Assembly (NCBI GenBank): GCA_002862645.1
Contig: PKDQ01000008.1
Location: forward strand, 41,674-105,673
Source: Flavobacteriaceae bacterium
GTDB taxonomy: Bacteria > Bacteroidota > Bacteroidia > Flavobacteriales > Flavobacteriaceae
Length of the DNA stretch: 64,000 nucleotides
Reading direction: 5' to 3'
Below, piece by piece: positions 52,781 to 62,755 of this stretch. Each line of letters begins with the position of its first letter. Position 1 is the stretch's first letter. The notes under the pieces are model-generated. The model did not search any database. It saw only the letters and a list, made by a program, of their open reading frames with translations, and was not told where the DNA came from. The translations under genes were made by a program, and so were the position numbers.

Positions 52781-54682
52781 CTATTTTCCATGTAACCAAG
52801 CGTTGCGTAATGCAATTTGTTCAGTTGTGGCATCTTCCTTGCCTCCAATGCCCTTGGCTGCTGCTACAGCTACCCCTACCTTTCCACTTAAGGTCATACG
52901 GGTGCCTTCACGATCCACTTCAAAGCTTACCTCCTGCTCTGGTATCCAGCTAAAAGACGTGCTAAAAAGCATATTGAGTGCGCCCATGCTTTCTTGCGAG
53001 ATTTCAGGCAGTTCTGTTCCGTTAAATACACGCAACACATCGTCCTCTTCAAAGCCAATTGCCAACAGGCGATTGTTCAGTCCTTTTACAACCAAGTTTC
53101 TGCTGCCATCTTCATTGGCTTCAGCTCCAATAAAGGGAGTTCGAGAATCCAACATGATAATGCTTTGCATCTTTTCGTCAACAGACGAAATGCCAAGTCC
53201 TACCTTTTCGAAAAAGGTGCCGTATGGAATGGGTGTTTCACCCTCTACATGCGTTTTGATAAAGGCGCCAACTGCTGGATAGGTCATTGCAACAATTTCA
53301 TCAAAAAGTTGATTGTCCGTAAAGGGTGTGTCTACGCCGTATTTTGTGGCCAAGACTTGCATCACGGAAAGTAAACCGCGTGCTCCCCCACTCTCTTCTC
53401 TAATGATGATGTCCAAACACATATTAATCAAGGCACCCTTATAATATACATTTTGGTAATTAGACTGGAAGGGTTCGTCAACAATATTGGTGCTCATAAC
53501 GGTAAATGGCATGGAATCATCGTAATTTTTTGCACTGGAGATTTTAGCAGACATGCGACCATAGAAGTTTTCTTCGTCTATAAGTTGTTGTTGCACTTGG
53601 AAAAGATTAGCAAAATATTCTGTTGTCCCCTCATACATCCAAAGATGTTGAGACATTACACCTTCGTTGTAGTTGAAGTAATGAATCTGCTCAGAGTGTA
53701 CGTTTAAGGGAGTAAGTGTATGGAAAAACTCATGGGACACCACATCAGTTAAGTATTCTTTAAGCGAGTCTTTTCCGATATCCTCAAAAAAGACCACGGT
53801 AGTAGATGTGTGGTGCTCTAAAGCGCCTTGAACACCACCAAAATGTTGCAGCTCTTCCATGCTCATCAACATCAATAAAATGTCATAGCGCTTGGTGTTG
53901 TTGGCAGGGCCTAAAAAGCGTTTTTGGGCTTGCATCATCTTTTCTAACGTTTCCTTAAAATCATCAGCTTTGTGTACGCCTTGGGGAGAATGCACCGCCA
54001 AGTTTACGGTAATATCTTCTAACTGAAATGAAATGCTATCGTCTTGGGTGTACATAATCGGATCATCGATGATGTCAAAATAACGTTGTGCCAAGAAAAC
54101 GTCTTGGGTGGCCGTGTGGCTGATGCTTTCCATAGAAGAAAACGGAACTAAGTCTGCTGGGGAGTCAATGGTTACGCGATAAGACCATTCCTTGCCCCCT
54201 TTGAAATATCCTACAAAGCCGTGCAGGTTAAGTAAGAATATTTTGTCTTTTTCAATTTTAGTACCACCCATGGGGTAAATTTTTCTACCGTCATCGCTAT
54301 CAAACGTATCATCTACCACATAAGTAATGTGATCCAGTTGTTTTCCATTTGGAAATTTCCATGTGTTTTTCCCCTCTTTTGTTACTTCAAGGGGTTGGTT
54401 GTTTTTATCAAACGCTTTAAGGTTAGAAACAAAGCGCCCAAAGTCGGTATATTCATAGGTGCCTGGGATGACGCTTGGCATATAAAAAGTCACTTCTCCA
54501 GCTGGAAATGGCCCAGGGTCTAGGCTTACAACAAGTTGATCGTTATCCACGGAATTCAGATCAATATGGGTTTCAATGACATTGCTTTTCTTTGAAGTAA
54601 GACCAAGACTTGCACAGCTCTGAAGGAAGGCTATGAAAATCAATAAAACAAGGTAACGTTGGGTAAATAATATGCGTTTCAT
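52781..54682 (-). CDS. M61 family (glycyl aminopeptidase-like) lipoprotein peptidase
   Basis: This 633-residue envelope protein has a lipobox signal peptide (VLLIFIAFLQSCASLG, Cys23). Domains: an N-terminal beta sandwich (about 40-200), a gluzincin catalytic domain with SHEFFHTLTPLNVHS (HExxH at 317-321) and the third zinc ligand Glu in MYEGTTEYF (about 351), and a C-terminal PDZ-like region with FEKVGLGISSVDEK and LAIGFEEDDVLRVFNG. All zinc ligands are present, so it should be active, most likely in the periplasm. The antisense 159-codon frame at 52803-53282 is a shadow. Confidence 0.9.
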   Translation of the reverse strand: MKRILFTQRYLVLLIFIAFLQSCASLGLTSKKSNVIETHIDLNSVDNDQLVVSLDPGPFPAGEVTFYMPSVIPGTYEYTDFGRFVSNLKAFDKNNQPLEVTKEGKNTWKFPNGKQLDHITYVVDDTFDSDDGRKIYPMGGTKIEKDKIFLLNLHGFVGYFKGGKEWSYRVTIDSPADLVPFSSMESISHTATQDVFLAQRYFDIIDDPIMYTQDDSISFQLEDITVNLAVHSPQGVHKADDFKETLEKMMQAQKRFLGPANNTKRYDILLMLMSMEELQHFGGVQGALEHHTSTTVVFFEDIGKDSLKEYLTDVVSHEFFHTLTPLNVHSEQIHYFNYNEGVMSQHLWMYEGTTEYFANLFQVQQQLIDEENFYGRMSAKISSAKNYDDSMPFTVMSTNIVDEPFQSNYQNVYYKGALINMCLDIIIREESGGARGLLSVMQVLATKYGVDTPFTDNQLFDEIVAMTYPAVGAFIKTHVEGETPIPYGTFFEKVGLGISSVDEKMQSIIMLDSRTPFIGAEANEDGSRNLVVKGLNNRLLAIGFEEDDVLRVFNGTELPEISQESMGALNMLFSTSFSWIPEQEVSFEVDREGTRMTLSGKVGVAVAAAKGIGGKEDATTEQIALRNAWLHGK

Positions 54683-54811
54683 AAAGTATAAGTAAATTAA
54701 ATTTGAGCAAACAAGCTATTAAATATAAACGAAATACTTAAAAAATTGTTACACAAGAAAACACAAAAAAGTGTTGATAGTGTTTGGATTTAATAAATAT
54801 CTATTCACCTA

Positions 54812-55408
54812 TTATTTTTGCCTAGCCTCCAACACATCTACTACATCTTGGAGTTTGTATCCTTTGGCTTGTAGTAAAATCAACAGGTGAAAGACCAGGT
54901 CAGCGCTTTCGTTTAGAAACAAACTTTCGTCATTGTCTTTGGCTTCAATAACTACTTCAACTGCTTCCTCGCCTACTTTTTGTGCAATTTTATTGAGGCC
55001 TTTGGCAAATAAACTAGCCACATAACTTTTATCAGTAGGCTTGTTTTTACGATGGGCAATGATGGCCTCCAACTCAGATAAAAGCCCATAGTATGATGTA
55101 TTTTCTTCATTCCAGCAGCTGTCACTACCTGTGTGGCAAGTGGGGCCTTTAGGCGTAGCTTTTACAAGCAAAGCATCTTTGTCACAATCCACGCTTATGG
55201 AAACCAACTTCAATATATTACCGCTTTTCTCACCTTTTGTCCACAAGCGATTTTTACTCCTGCTGTAGAAAGTAACTTGCTGTGTAGCCTCGGTTTTGGC
55301 CACAGCATCAGCGTTCATGTAGCCAAGCATCAGCACCGTTTTGGTTTGTGCATCTTGTACTATGGTGGGTACTAGTCCGTCTGGGTATTTGCTAAAATCT
55401 ATGTTCAT
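54812..55408 (-). CDS. hisI: Bifunctional phosphoribosyl-AMP cyclohydrolase / phosphoribosyl-ATP pyrophosphatase
   Basis: HisIE performs the second and third steps of histidine synthesis. The 198 residues split into HisI (about 1-110: [38 protein letters not shown] core with zinc/magnesium residues in [12 protein letters not shown] and [12 protein letters not shown]) and HisE (about 115-198: [41 protein letters not shown]). It is the last gene of the his operon, overlapping hisF by 4 nt. No clear terminator was seen in the 129 nt before the M61 gene. Confidence 0.96.
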   Translation of the reverse strand: MNIDFSKYPDGLVPTIVQDAQTKTVLMLGYMNADAVAKTEATQQVTFYSRSKNRLWTKGEKSGNILKLVSISVDCDKDALLVKATPKGPTCHTGSDSCWNEENTSYYGLLSELEAIIAHRKNKPTDKSYVASLFAKGLNKIAQKVGEEAVEVVIEAKDNDESLFLNESADLVFHLLILLQAKGYKLQDVVDVLEARQK

Positions 55409-56157
55409 CGTACGGGTATTTGATATTGATCTAAATATGTTTTGAGTTCGGGTATGCCGATTTCTTTAAAATGAAATACACTTGCTGCCAAAGCCGCATC
55501 GGCATTTCCTTCTACAAAGGTATCAACAAAATGGGTCATCTCCCCTGCACCACCAGAAGCTATTATTGGAACGCTTACCAATTCACTTAATTGCTTTAAG
55601 GCGTTGTTAGCAAAACCTTGTTTGGTGCCATCGTGATTCATGGAAGTAAAGAGCAATTCCCCTGCCCCATTGTCAACAGCTTCTTGTGCCCATTCAAACA
55701 GTCGTCTTTCTGTTGGCACTTCGCCACCTACTAGGTGTACAATCCATTCGTTGTTAAGTTGCTTGGCGTCTATAGCCACTACGATGGATTGGGTACCAAA
55801 ACGCTGTGCCAGCTCACGTATGAGCTTTGGACGACGTACTGCTGCAGAGTTAATGGAAACCTTGTCTGCACCGTTGTTAAGCAGGATTCCTACGTCGGCA
55901 ACAGAACTAATACCACCTCCCACCGTAAAGGGGATGTCTATGGCCTGAGCCACATCGCGCACCAGTTTTGCCAAAGTTTTACGTTTTTCCTCTGATGCTG
56001 AAATATCCAAAAAAACCAATTCGTCAGCACCCTCCTGTGCATAACGCTGTGCCAGTTCTACGGGATCTCCCGCATCGCGTAAAGAAACAAAATTAACGCC
56101 CTTCACAGTGCGTCCATCTTTAACATCCAAACATGGAATAATTCGTTTTGTCAGCAT
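55405..56157 (-). CDS. hisF: Imidazole glycerol phosphate synthase subunit HisF
   Basis: HisF is the cyclase barrel that forms imidazole glycerol phosphate and AICAR using ammonia from HisH. The 250 residues are normal: [23 protein letters not shown] (catalytic Asp11), [49 protein letters not shown] (second Asp region), [19 protein letters not shown] and [14 protein letters not shown]. It is separated from hisA by 1 nt and overlaps hisI by 4 nt. Confidence 0.97.
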   Translation of the reverse strand: MLTKRIIPCLDVKDGRTVKGVNFVSLRDAGDPVELAQRYAQEGADELVFLDISASEEKRKTLAKLVRDVAQAIDIPFTVGGGISSVADVGILLNNGADKVSINSAAVRRPKLIRELAQRFGTQSIVVAIDAKQLNNEWIVHLVGGEVPTERRLFEWAQEAVDNGAGELLFTSMNHDGTKQGFANNALKQLSELVSVPIIASGGAGEMTHFVDTFVEGNADAALAASVFHFKEIGIPELKTYLDQYQIPVR

Positions 56158-56158
56158 T

Positions 56159-56887
56159 TTATGATTGTTTTAATTGATAGTTTTCCAATGCTTTCAGGGT
56201 TATCTTCCCTTCGTATATTGCCTTTCCAATTATGGCTGCCGTACAACCCAATTCTTCCAGCTGATACAAGTCGTCCATACTGCTTACCCCACCCGAAGCA
56301 ATCAACGAAATATTTTTTACTTTCTCAAGTAACTCATAGTATAGTTCCAATGATGGGCCTGCCAGCATGCCGTCTTTGGCTACATCTGTACACAAGATAT
56401 GCTCGAAGCCCTTTTGTGAATAGTTTTTTACAAATTCAATCACGTCTAAACCCGAATCTTGCTCCCATCCATGGGTTGCAATGCGTCTGTTTTTGGCATC
56501 TGCGCCCAATATGAGCTTATCTGCACCAAATTTTTCCAGCCATGCCAAAACCAATTCTGGTGCATCAACAGCAGTACTTCCTAAGTTAACCTGTGCTGCA
56601 CCGCAATCAAAAGCCGTTTGTAGATCAGTAGCGGATTTAATACCACCACCAAAATCTATTGTAAGTGATGTTTTGGTTGCAATGGTTTCCAGTACTTTAG
56701 TGTTAACGATATGTTTTGCGCGTGCGCCGTCCAAATCAACCACGTGAAGGTGTGTTAATCCAGCACCCTCAATAGTCTTAGCTACTTCTACAGGAGATTT
56801 GCTGTATACTTTTTTGGTGTCGTAATCTCCTTTAGTGAGACGTACACATTGTCCGTTGATGATATCAATAGCAGGAACTAAAATCAT
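56159..56887 (-). CDS. hisA: ProFAR isomerase HisA
   Basis: HisA isomerises the aminoaldose ProFAR to the ketose PRFAR in histidine synthesis. The 242 residues form a TIM barrel: [22 protein letters not shown] (catalytic Asp8), [69 protein letters not shown] (second catalytic Asp) and [15 protein letters not shown]. It overlaps hisH by 4 nt. Confidence 0.97.
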   Translation of the reverse strand: MILVPAIDIINGQCVRLTKGDYDTKKVYSKSPVEVAKTIEGAGLTHLHVVDLDGARAKHIVNTKVLETIATKTSLTIDFGGGIKSATDLQTAFDCGAAQVNLGSTAVDAPELVLAWLEKFGADKLILGADAKNRRIATHGWEQDSGLDVIEFVKNYSQKGFEHILCTDVAKDGMLAGPSLELYYELLEKVKNISLIASGGVSSMDDLYQLEELGCTAAIIGKAIYEGKITLKALENYQLKQS

Positions 56888-57462
56888 AAGGCTAGAAAGT
56901 TTTGTAATAAGCTTGCGCCCACGGCACCGCTTTTTTCTGGGTGAAACTGCGTACCAAAAAAGTTGTCTTCAGCCAAGGCTGCTGCAAAACTAACATCATA
57001 GGTACATGCACCAACCATATTTTCGTTAGGTACCGCATAGAAACTATGTACCAAATAAAAATGGCTGTTTTGATCAATATTTTGAAAGAGTATTCCTTTG
57101 CCCGAAACAGTATTCCAACCCATATGAGGAACGTTTAATTTAGTTTCAAAGCGCACGACATCAGTATCAAAAATACCAAGACCTTTGGTTTTGCCCTCGG
57201 CGGTATTGTTGCACATTAATTGCATGCCCAAACAAATACCCAACACGGGTTGTGTCAGCGTAGGAAGCAATTTGTCAAGCCCTGTTGTACGGAGTTTTTC
57301 CATAGCAGAACTTGCCTCGCCAACGCCTGGGAATATCACATGCGAAGCATTTTTGATGATCGCCACATCATCACTCAAGGTTGCCGTAATGCCCAAACGC
57401 GCTAAGGCAAAGCGAATGCTTTGAATATTACCCGCGCCATAATCAATGATGACTACATTCAT
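56884..57462 (-). CDS. hisH: Imidazole glycerol phosphate synthase subunit HisH
   Basis: HisH is the glutaminase that feeds ammonia to HisF. The 192 residues carry a class I amidotransferase triad: [11 protein letters not shown] (Cys nucleophile), and [12 protein letters not shown] (His and Glu). The N-terminus [21 protein letters not shown] and [16 protein letters not shown] are standard. It overlaps hisB by 4 nt and hisA by 4 nt, in keeping with a 1:1 HisF/HisH complex. Confidence 0.97.
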   Translation of the reverse strand: MNVVIIDYGAGNIQSIRFALARLGITATLSDDVAIIKNASHVIFPGVGEASSAMEKLRTTGLDKLLPTLTQPVLGICLGMQLMCNNTAEGKTKGLGIFDTDVVRFETKLNVPHMGWNTVSGKGILFQNIDQNSHFYLVHSFYAVPNENMVGACTYDVSFAAALAEDNFFGTQFHPEKSGAVGASLLQNFLAL

Positions 57463-58583
57463 AATTTTCCTTTGGTAGAGGGTAATACCAATTTTTCTGC
57501 ATCCCGTTTAATGGCTGCTCGAATGGCTTTGGCAAAGGCCTTAAATATGGCCTCAATTTTGTGGTGTTCATTGTGCCCTTCTGCCTTGATGTTTAGGTTT
57601 GCCTTGGCTCCATCTGCAAAAGATTTAAAGAAGTGAAAGAACATTTCTGTTGGCATTTTTCCAACATACTCGCGCTTAAATTTAGCGTCCCACATGAGCC
57701 ATGCTCGTCCGCCAAAGTCAAGAGATACTTGTGCCAAACAATCGTCCATAGGCAAGCAAAAGCCATAGCGTTCTATACCTAGCTTATCGCCCAATCCTTT
57801 TCCAAAGGCTTCCCCAAGGGCAATGGCCGTATCTTCGATGGTGTGGTGTTCGTCTATTTCCAAATCCCCTTTGGTGGTTAGGCTTAGGTCAACGCCTCCA
57901 TGACGGGCTAGTTGGTCTAACATATGATCAAAAAAGGCAATACCCGTATCTATGCTACTTTCGCCGGTGCCATCGATATTCAAATCAATTGCTATCTCGG
58001 TTTCAGCCGTTTTGCGTTTGTGACTAACAAGTCTTTCACCAGCTTTTAACAAGGAGTATACCTCGCTCCAGGCGGTAGTTTTAAGTGCAATGATGTGTGC
58101 CAGTACTTCTGAAACAGAGGCTTCCATAAGTGCACCATTCTGCAGCAAGATGCCCTTGGCACCTAAATTAGCTGCTAATTCCATATCACTTAGCCTATCT
58201 CCAATGACATATGAGTTTTTGAGATCATATTCAGGATTGTCTACATATGCAGACAACATGCCCGTTTTAGGTTTTCGCGTATGTGCATTATCGGCTGGTA
58301 GGCTTTTGTCAATGCGCACATCGTCAAATTCAATGCCTTCGTTTTTTAACGCCGTCATCATAAAGTTGTGTGTGGGCCAAAAGGTGTCTTCTGGAAAGCT
58401 GTTTGTCCCCAGTCCGTCTTGGTTGGTTACCATAACCAACTCATAGTTTAACTCTTTGGAAATGCGTCCCAAATACTGAAAGACACCTGGATAAAAAACA
58501 AGCTTATCCAATGCATCGAGTTGAAAATTCTCGGGCTCCAATGCAAGCGTGCCGTCTCGGTCAATAAACAATACTTTTTTCAT
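57459..58583 (-). CDS. hisB: Bifunctional histidinol-phosphatase / imidazoleglycerol-phosphate dehydratase
   Basis: The 374 residues combine a HAD histidinol phosphatase (about 1-165: [14 protein letters not shown] with DxDGT-type nucleophile, [11 protein letters not shown], a zinc-type loop, and [21 protein letters not shown]) with IGP dehydratase (about 180-374: [58 protein letters not shown] and [21 protein letters not shown]). This two-domain form is shared by enterics and Bacteroidota. It overlaps hisC and hisH by 4 nt each. Confidence 0.97.
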   Translation of the reverse strand: MKKVLFIDRDGTLALEPENFQLDALDKLVFYPGVFQYLGRISKELNYELVMVTNQDGLGTNSFPEDTFWPTHNFMMTALKNEGIEFDDVRIDKSLPADNAHTRKPKTGMLSAYVDNPEYDLKNSYVIGDRLSDMELAANLGAKGILLQNGALMEASVSEVLAHIIALKTTAWSEVYSLLKAGERLVSHKRKTAETEIAIDLNIDGTGESSIDTGIAFFDHMLDQLARHGGVDLSLTTKGDLEIDEHHTIEDTAIALGEAFGKGLGDKLGIERYGFCLPMDDCLAQVSLDFGGRAWLMWDAKFKREYVGKMPTEMFFHFFKSFADGAKANLNIKAEGHNEHHKIEAIFKAFAKAIRAAIKRDAEKLVLPSTKGKL

Positions 58584-59632
58584 AATGATATGGTATTACA
58601 TGCTGCCATAAGTTTGTTGTTTTCTTCAGGGGTGCCAATACTGATACGAAGGGAATTTGCACAGTTTGTTTGTGTAGATCGGTTACGCACAACCACCTTT
58701 TCCGCAAGTAATGCGTTATAGCGTTTGGTTGCATCATCAACACGTACCAACAAAAAATTAGCATCTGATGGGAATAAGGTTTTTACCCAGTCTAATTTGG
58801 TTAAATACGCTGCTACCCTACTGCGCTCAGAAAGTAGTTCTGCTATTTGCACATCTACATCTTTTACATTTGATAAAACTTCAATGGCTTTCTGTTGACT
58901 TAGCGTATTGATGTTATAGGGCGGTTTTATGTTGTGTAGCAGTTCAATGATGTTGGGTTGGGCGATGGCAATACCTATACGCAGTCCCGCCAGTCCAAAG
59001 GCTTTGGACAGGGTTTGGGTAACGATGAGGTTTGGGTAGGTGTCGATCTTCGATAGCCAACTTTGACATTCAGTAAAATCAATATATGCCTCATCTATGA
59101 CCACTAATCCTTCAAAGCCTTCAAGTAAGGCGGTGATATCAGCAGTTTTAAATAAATTACCACTTGGGTTATTGGGGCTACAAAAGAAAATTGCTTTTGT
59201 AGTTGGGCCAACAACTGCAAGAATTTGACTGCTGTCCAACTGAAAATCATCTGTAAGCGGTACCTCTTTAATACCCACCCCATTTATGTTTGCCAATACA
59301 GCATACATACCATATGTAGGGGGCATAAGCACAACATCGTCTTTATTGGGGGTACAAAAGGCTCTAAACAATAAATCCAAGATTTCATCACTGCCATTTC
59401 CTATCAATAATTGATTAACAGCACAACCGCGTAGCGAAGCAATTTCTTGTTTCAGTATCAATTGACTGGGGTCTGGATATCTGTTAACTGAAGATGGATT
59501 GGGATTTTCGTTAGCATCCAAAAAGGTGTAATTTCCTTCTGTTGCAGTAAAGGTATCCCGTGCCGAAGTGTAAGGCGCAAGTGCCAATATTTCGGGTCTA
59601 GCCCAACGCGCTAAATCAAAAGTCTTAGCCAC
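58580..59632 (-). CDS. hisC: Histidinol-phosphate aminotransferase
   Basis: HisC is the PLP enzyme converting imidazole acetol phosphate to histidinol phosphate. The 350 residues show family landmarks: [69 protein letters not shown] and the PLP lysine in [21 protein letters not shown], with Arg of [14 protein letters not shown] near the C-terminus. It overlaps hisD by 8 nt and hisB by 4 nt. Confidence 0.96.
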   Translation of the reverse strand: MAKTFDLARWARPEILALAPYTSARDTFTATEGNYTFLDANENPNPSSVNRYPDPSQLILKQEIASLRGCAVNQLLIGNGSDEILDLLFRAFCTPNKDDVVLMPPTYGMYAVLANINGVGIKEVPLTDDFQLDSSQILAVVGPTTKAIFFCSPNNPSGNLFKTADITALLEGFEGLVVIDEAYIDFTECQSWLSKIDTYPNLIVTQTLSKAFGLAGLRIGIAIAQPNIIELLHNIKPPYNINTLSQQKAIEVLSNVKDVDVQIAELLSERSRVAAYLTKLDWVKTLFPSDANFLLVRVDDATKRYNALLAEKVVVRNRSTQTNCANSLRISIGTPEENNKLMAACNTISL

Positions 59633-60911
59633 TGTTTAAATCGTTTAATCGCAAGCTTACTGCATTTTTGTGTGCATCAAGTCCTTCTGCTGCTGCCATA
59701 GCCTCGATATGTGGCCCTAAAGCCTGTATGCCTTGCGCAGAGATGCGTTGATACGTAATAGCCTTTAAAAAGGCATCTAAATTAACACCACTATATTGCT
59801 TGGTATATCCGTTTGTGGGTAGTGTGTGATTGGTGCCAGAAGCATAGTCACCAGCACTTTCAGGTGTATAATTACCAATAAAAACAGAACCTGCATTGAT
59901 AATTCCATCTACAAACAGCGCTTCATTTTCAACACAAGCGATATAGTGCTCTGGGCCGTATGCATTGATAAAATCAAGGGCAGTTGGTTCGTCCTCAAAA
60001 TAAACAGTCAAGGAATTTTCCAATGCAACAGCAGCAATTTCTTTACGTGGCAATACCGATAATTGCTTATCGAGTTCTGTCTTTACCTTTGCTCCCATTT
60101 CTTTAGCAGTAGTAACCAAAATCACTTGGCTGTCTTTGCCGTGCTCGGCTTGCGACAACAGGTCTCCAGCAACATAAGCTGGGTTTGCCGTATTATCTGC
60201 AACTACTAACAGTTCAGAGGGGCCTGCAGGCATGTCAATAGCCGTTTGGTATTGGGTTGCCTTTTGCTTGGCTACCGTTACAAACTGATTTCCAGGACCA
60301 AATATCTTATATACTTTAGGAACGCTTTCAGTGCCAAAGGTCAGGGCTGCAATAGCCTGAATTCCTCCAATCTGTGCAACGAGCGTTACCCCGCATTTTT
60401 GCGCTGCATAGCGAATGGCAGTAGGAATCCCTGCGCTGGTTGGAGGCGTACACAATACAATTTGACGGCAGCCCGCTAATTGAGCTGGAATAGCCAGCAT
60501 CAAAACGGTTGAAAACAGGGGTGCAGTTCCGCCAGGAATATAAATGCCTACCCGTTCAATGGGTTTCTTTTCTTGCCAACAGCTAACGCCCTCTTGGGTT
60601 TCCATACGGACAACTGCTGTTTTTTGTGCTTTGTGAAATCGATATATATTATCGTACGCCACATCTATAGCATCCACAAGTTCAGCAGGCAATTCACTTT
60701 TGGCATTTGCCAATGCTTGCGCACCTACCAAAATTTGATCAGGTGTGAAAGCATCAAACTTTTGGCTATATTCTCGTACAGCCTGATCGCCGTTATTACG
60801 CACAGCGGCAAACACTTCATCCACAATTGGTTCAATGGAGGAAAAATCAGCCGTTGGGCGCTGTGTAAGCGCTTGCCACGTACTTCGATCAGGATTTGAA
60901 ATAAACTTCAT
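59625..60911 (-). CDS. hisD: Histidinol dehydrogenase
   Basis: HisD oxidises histidinol to histidine in two NAD-linked steps with a zinc ion. The 428 residues are normal. Signatures: ERVGIYIPGGTAPLFSTVLM, GPGNQFVTVAKQ, DMPAGPSELLVVAD, DLLSQAEHGKDSQVIL (zinc Gln/His), AYGPEHYIACVEN and FIGNYTPESAGDYASGTNHTLPT. The ATG shares one base with the hisG stop, and the 3' end overlaps hisC by 8 nt. Confidence 0.97.
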   Translation of the reverse strand: MKFISNPDRSTWQALTQRPTADFSSIEPIVDEVFAAVRNNGDQAVREYSQKFDAFTPDQILVGAQALANAKSELPAELVDAIDVAYDNIYRFHKAQKTAVVRMETQEGVSCWQEKKPIERVGIYIPGGTAPLFSTVLMLAIPAQLAGCRQIVLCTPPTSAGIPTAIRYAAQKCGVTLVAQIGGIQAIAALTFGTESVPKVYKIFGPGNQFVTVAKQKATQYQTAIDMPAGPSELLVVADNTANPAYVAGDLLSQAEHGKDSQVILVTTAKEMGAKVKTELDKQLSVLPRKEIAAVALENSLTVYFEDEPTALDFINAYGPEHYIACVENEALFVDGIINAGSVFIGNYTPESAGDYASGTNHTLPTNGYTKQYSGVNLDAFLKAITYQRISAQGIQALGPHIEAMAAAEGLDAHKNAVSLRLNDLNSG

Positions 60912-61771
60912 TATTGAATAATTCGTTCAATTGGACATACCAAAATATCTCGGGCACCAGCTGCTTTTAAAGCGTCTACCATTTCCCAAAAGGTATTTTT
61001 ATCAATGGCAGAGTGCAACGAACTCCACCCTTCCTCAACCAAAGGCATAACAGTTGGGCTTTTAAGTACGGGTAACATTTTTGAGATGGTATCGATGGCG
61101 TCATTGGGCACATTCATGATAATATATCGTGAGTTTTTTCCAGCGTTTACAGCTCTAATACGGAACAATAATGTGTCGAGAATTTCTTGTTTAGCGGCTG
61201 ACAATCCTATACCACCAACCAAAACGGCTTGAGATTTGAACAACACTTCAACTTCTTTGAGATTATTTTTAAAAAGCGTTGATCCACTGGATACGATATC
61301 ACAAATGGCATCAGAGAGCCCGATGTTGGGGGCAATCTCTACAGAACCGTTAATGATGTGTAAATCGGCTTCAATATTCCATTTGGAAAGGTATTTCTGT
61401 ACGGTTTTTGGGTAGGAAGTAGCGATTCGCTTATCTGCTAAGTCGGCAACACTGTTGTATGTATTCGCTTTTGGAATAGCAATAGACACACGACATTTTG
61501 AAAAGCCTAGGGGCTCAAGTGTGGGTATATCCTCTCCTTTTTCGACCAATAAATTTTCACCGATGATAGCCAAATCCACTACGCCATCTCTGAGGTATTG
61601 GGGAATATCTCCATTGCGCAGGTAATAGACCTCGATTGGAAAATTAGATGATGCGGTCTTGAGCTGGTCTTTACCATTGTTGATGGAAATACCACAGTTC
61701 TTGAGTAATTTTAAAGATTCTTCATTTAGTCTTCCTGACTTCTGAATCGCGATACGTATATTTTCTTTCAT
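60911..61771 (-). CDS. hisG: ATP phosphoribosyltransferase, long form
   Basis: HisG condenses ATP and PRPP, the committed and feedback-regulated step. ATG 61771 (MKENIRIAIQKSGRLNEESL) gives 286 residues, the long HisG(L) form with a C-terminal regulatory domain (about 210-286, including MLPVLKSPTVMPL). Catalytic region motifs: LRNGDIPQYLRDGVVDLAIIGENLL and DAICDIVSSGSTLFKNNL for PRPP phosphate. The longer frame to 61804 would run into the attenuator stem and is rejected. A leader peptide and intrinsic terminator lie just upstream, pointing to attenuation control. Confidence 0.96.
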   Translation of the reverse strand: MKENIRIAIQKSGRLNEESLKLLKNCGISINNGKDQLKTASSNFPIEVYYLRNGDIPQYLRDGVVDLAIIGENLLVEKGEDIPTLEPLGFSKCRVSIAIPKANTYNSVADLADKRIATSYPKTVQKYLSKWNIEADLHIINGSVEIAPNIGLSDAICDIVSSGSTLFKNNLKEVEVLFKSQAVLVGGIGLSAAKQEILDTLLFRIRAVNAGKNSRYIIMNVPNDAIDTISKMLPVLKSPTVMPLVEEGWSSLHSAIDKNTFWEMVDALKAAGARDILVCPIERIIQ

Positions 61772-61783
61772 GACTTTATTATA

Positions 61784-61816
61784 ACAAAAAACCCGTTTGA
61801 GCAATACAAACGGGTT
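61784..61816 (-). terminator. Attenuator terminator in the his leader
   Basis: A perfect 10-bp stem, AACCCGTTTG (minus strand 61816-61807) with CAAACGGGTT (61799-61790) and a 7-nt loop, runs into TTTTTT. It stands between the leader peptide (stop at 61840) and hisG (start 61771), so it can only act as a regulated terminator for the operon. CAAACG within the leader peptide's last codons could pair with CGTTTG of the first arm and open it. Confidence 0.8.
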
Positions 61817-61839
61817 AGACGGTTATTGACATTCTCCAC

Positions 61840-61893
61840 CTAGCACGTTTGAAACGGGATATTGTTGTGGTGAAAAACATGTTTTGTATTCAT
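61840..61893 (-). CDS. hisL: His operon leader peptide (17 residues)
   Basis: A short frame reads MNTKHVFHHNNIPFQTC then TAG, with three histidines in the first nine residues including a HH pair. It lies 24 nt upstream of the first base of the attenuator stem. Ribosome stalling at the His codons when charged tRNA-His is scarce would be expected to free the leader segment that opposes the terminator. Three His codons is fewer than in the enteric leader (seven), so the response may be weaker, or CCG/CAA region pausing may add to it. Confidence 0.65.
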   Translation of the reverse strand: MNTKHVFHHNNIPFQTC

Positions 61894-61926
61894 TACTGTG
61901 CAAATATCGAATTTTTTTTGAAAACC

Positions 61927-62745
61927 TTACTGATTTCCTAAAATAAGTGGCAATCCATCTTCGCCACCACCAACAACAATAATCTTGGTGTTAGGCGATT
62001 CGGCTAATAAAAGTGTTGCCTCAATACCTTTATCTCTCAAAATATTTGGTGTCAGTGATGCTGCTAATAGCCTGTTGGCCGCCGCTTTACCTTCTGCTTC
62101 AATACGTACTTTTTCTGCTTCCTGACGTGCTTTTTCTAACCTAAACTCATATTCAAGTGCTTCTTGCTCTTGGGTAAGTTTCCGTTGAATAGCTTCTTTA
62201 ATAGAATTTGGAAGTGTTACATCACGAACCAATACTGCATTGAGTTGTACATGTTGTCCATCTACTTTTCGCATGGTTTCTTCATAAATTTCGTTTTGAA
62301 TGGCATCACGCTTTGAAGAATACAATTGTTCAGGCGTATAGCGTCCAATGACAGATCGAGCAACTGCACGAATTTCTGGAACAATCACAATATTAAGGTA
62401 GTTTTCTCCTTTTGTTTTGTGCAACATGCCCAGTTCATCAATCTTAGGTTGGTATAAGACCGATACGTCAAGGGAAATTTCAAGACCATTGGACGAAAGC
62501 ACACGCATGCCACTCTCAAATTCTTCTTGTTGTTTGATGTTGTACGTGTAGACACGGTTCCAAGGCGCAATAAAACGAAACCCTTCTCCTAAGGGTGGTT
62601 CATCAACAACGGTTCCGCCACCGAAGCGTTTCCAGACAACACCCGCTTCACCATAAGGGATGTTGATATATGATTTTGAAATAAAAATAACTCCTACGAG
62701 TATGAGTATTATTAGGGGTAATCCAAGTTTTGGTAATTTTTCCAT
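61927..62745 (-). CDS. Prohibitin-family SPFH/band 7 membrane protein
   Basis: This 272-residue protein has an N-terminal anchor (LGLPLIILILVGVIFISKSYI), an SPFH domain (about 30-190: IPYGEAGVVWKRFGGGTV, RFIAPWNRVYTYNIKQQEEFE, LEISLDVSVLYQP, AVARSVIGRYTPEQLYSSKRD) and a charged coiled coil (EYEFRLEKARQEAEKVRIEAEGKAAANRLL). Such proteins form large membrane rings that sequester membrane proteases such as FtsH. It is the usual flavobacterial prohibitin length. It lies 10 nt after fabG. Confidence 0.92.
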   Translation of the reverse strand: MEKLPKLGLPLIILILVGVIFISKSYINIPYGEAGVVWKRFGGGTVVDEPPLGEGFRFIAPWNRVYTYNIKQQEEFESGMRVLSSNGLEISLDVSVLYQPKIDELGMLHKTKGENYLNIVIVPEIRAVARSVIGRYTPEQLYSSKRDAIQNEIYEETMRKVDGQHVQLNAVLVRDVTLPNSIKEAIQRKLTQEQEALEYEFRLEKARQEAEKVRIEAEGKAAANRLLAASLTPNILRDKGIEATLLLAESPNTKIIVVGGGEDGLPLILGNQ

Positions 62746-62755
62746 GATATAAATT

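Noticed and set aside
52803..53282. 159-codon frame antisense to the M61 peptidase
   Set aside because: It lies wholly within a well-supported gene on the other strand, is low in hydrophobic core pattern and rich in Ser/Pro as expected of a shadow.
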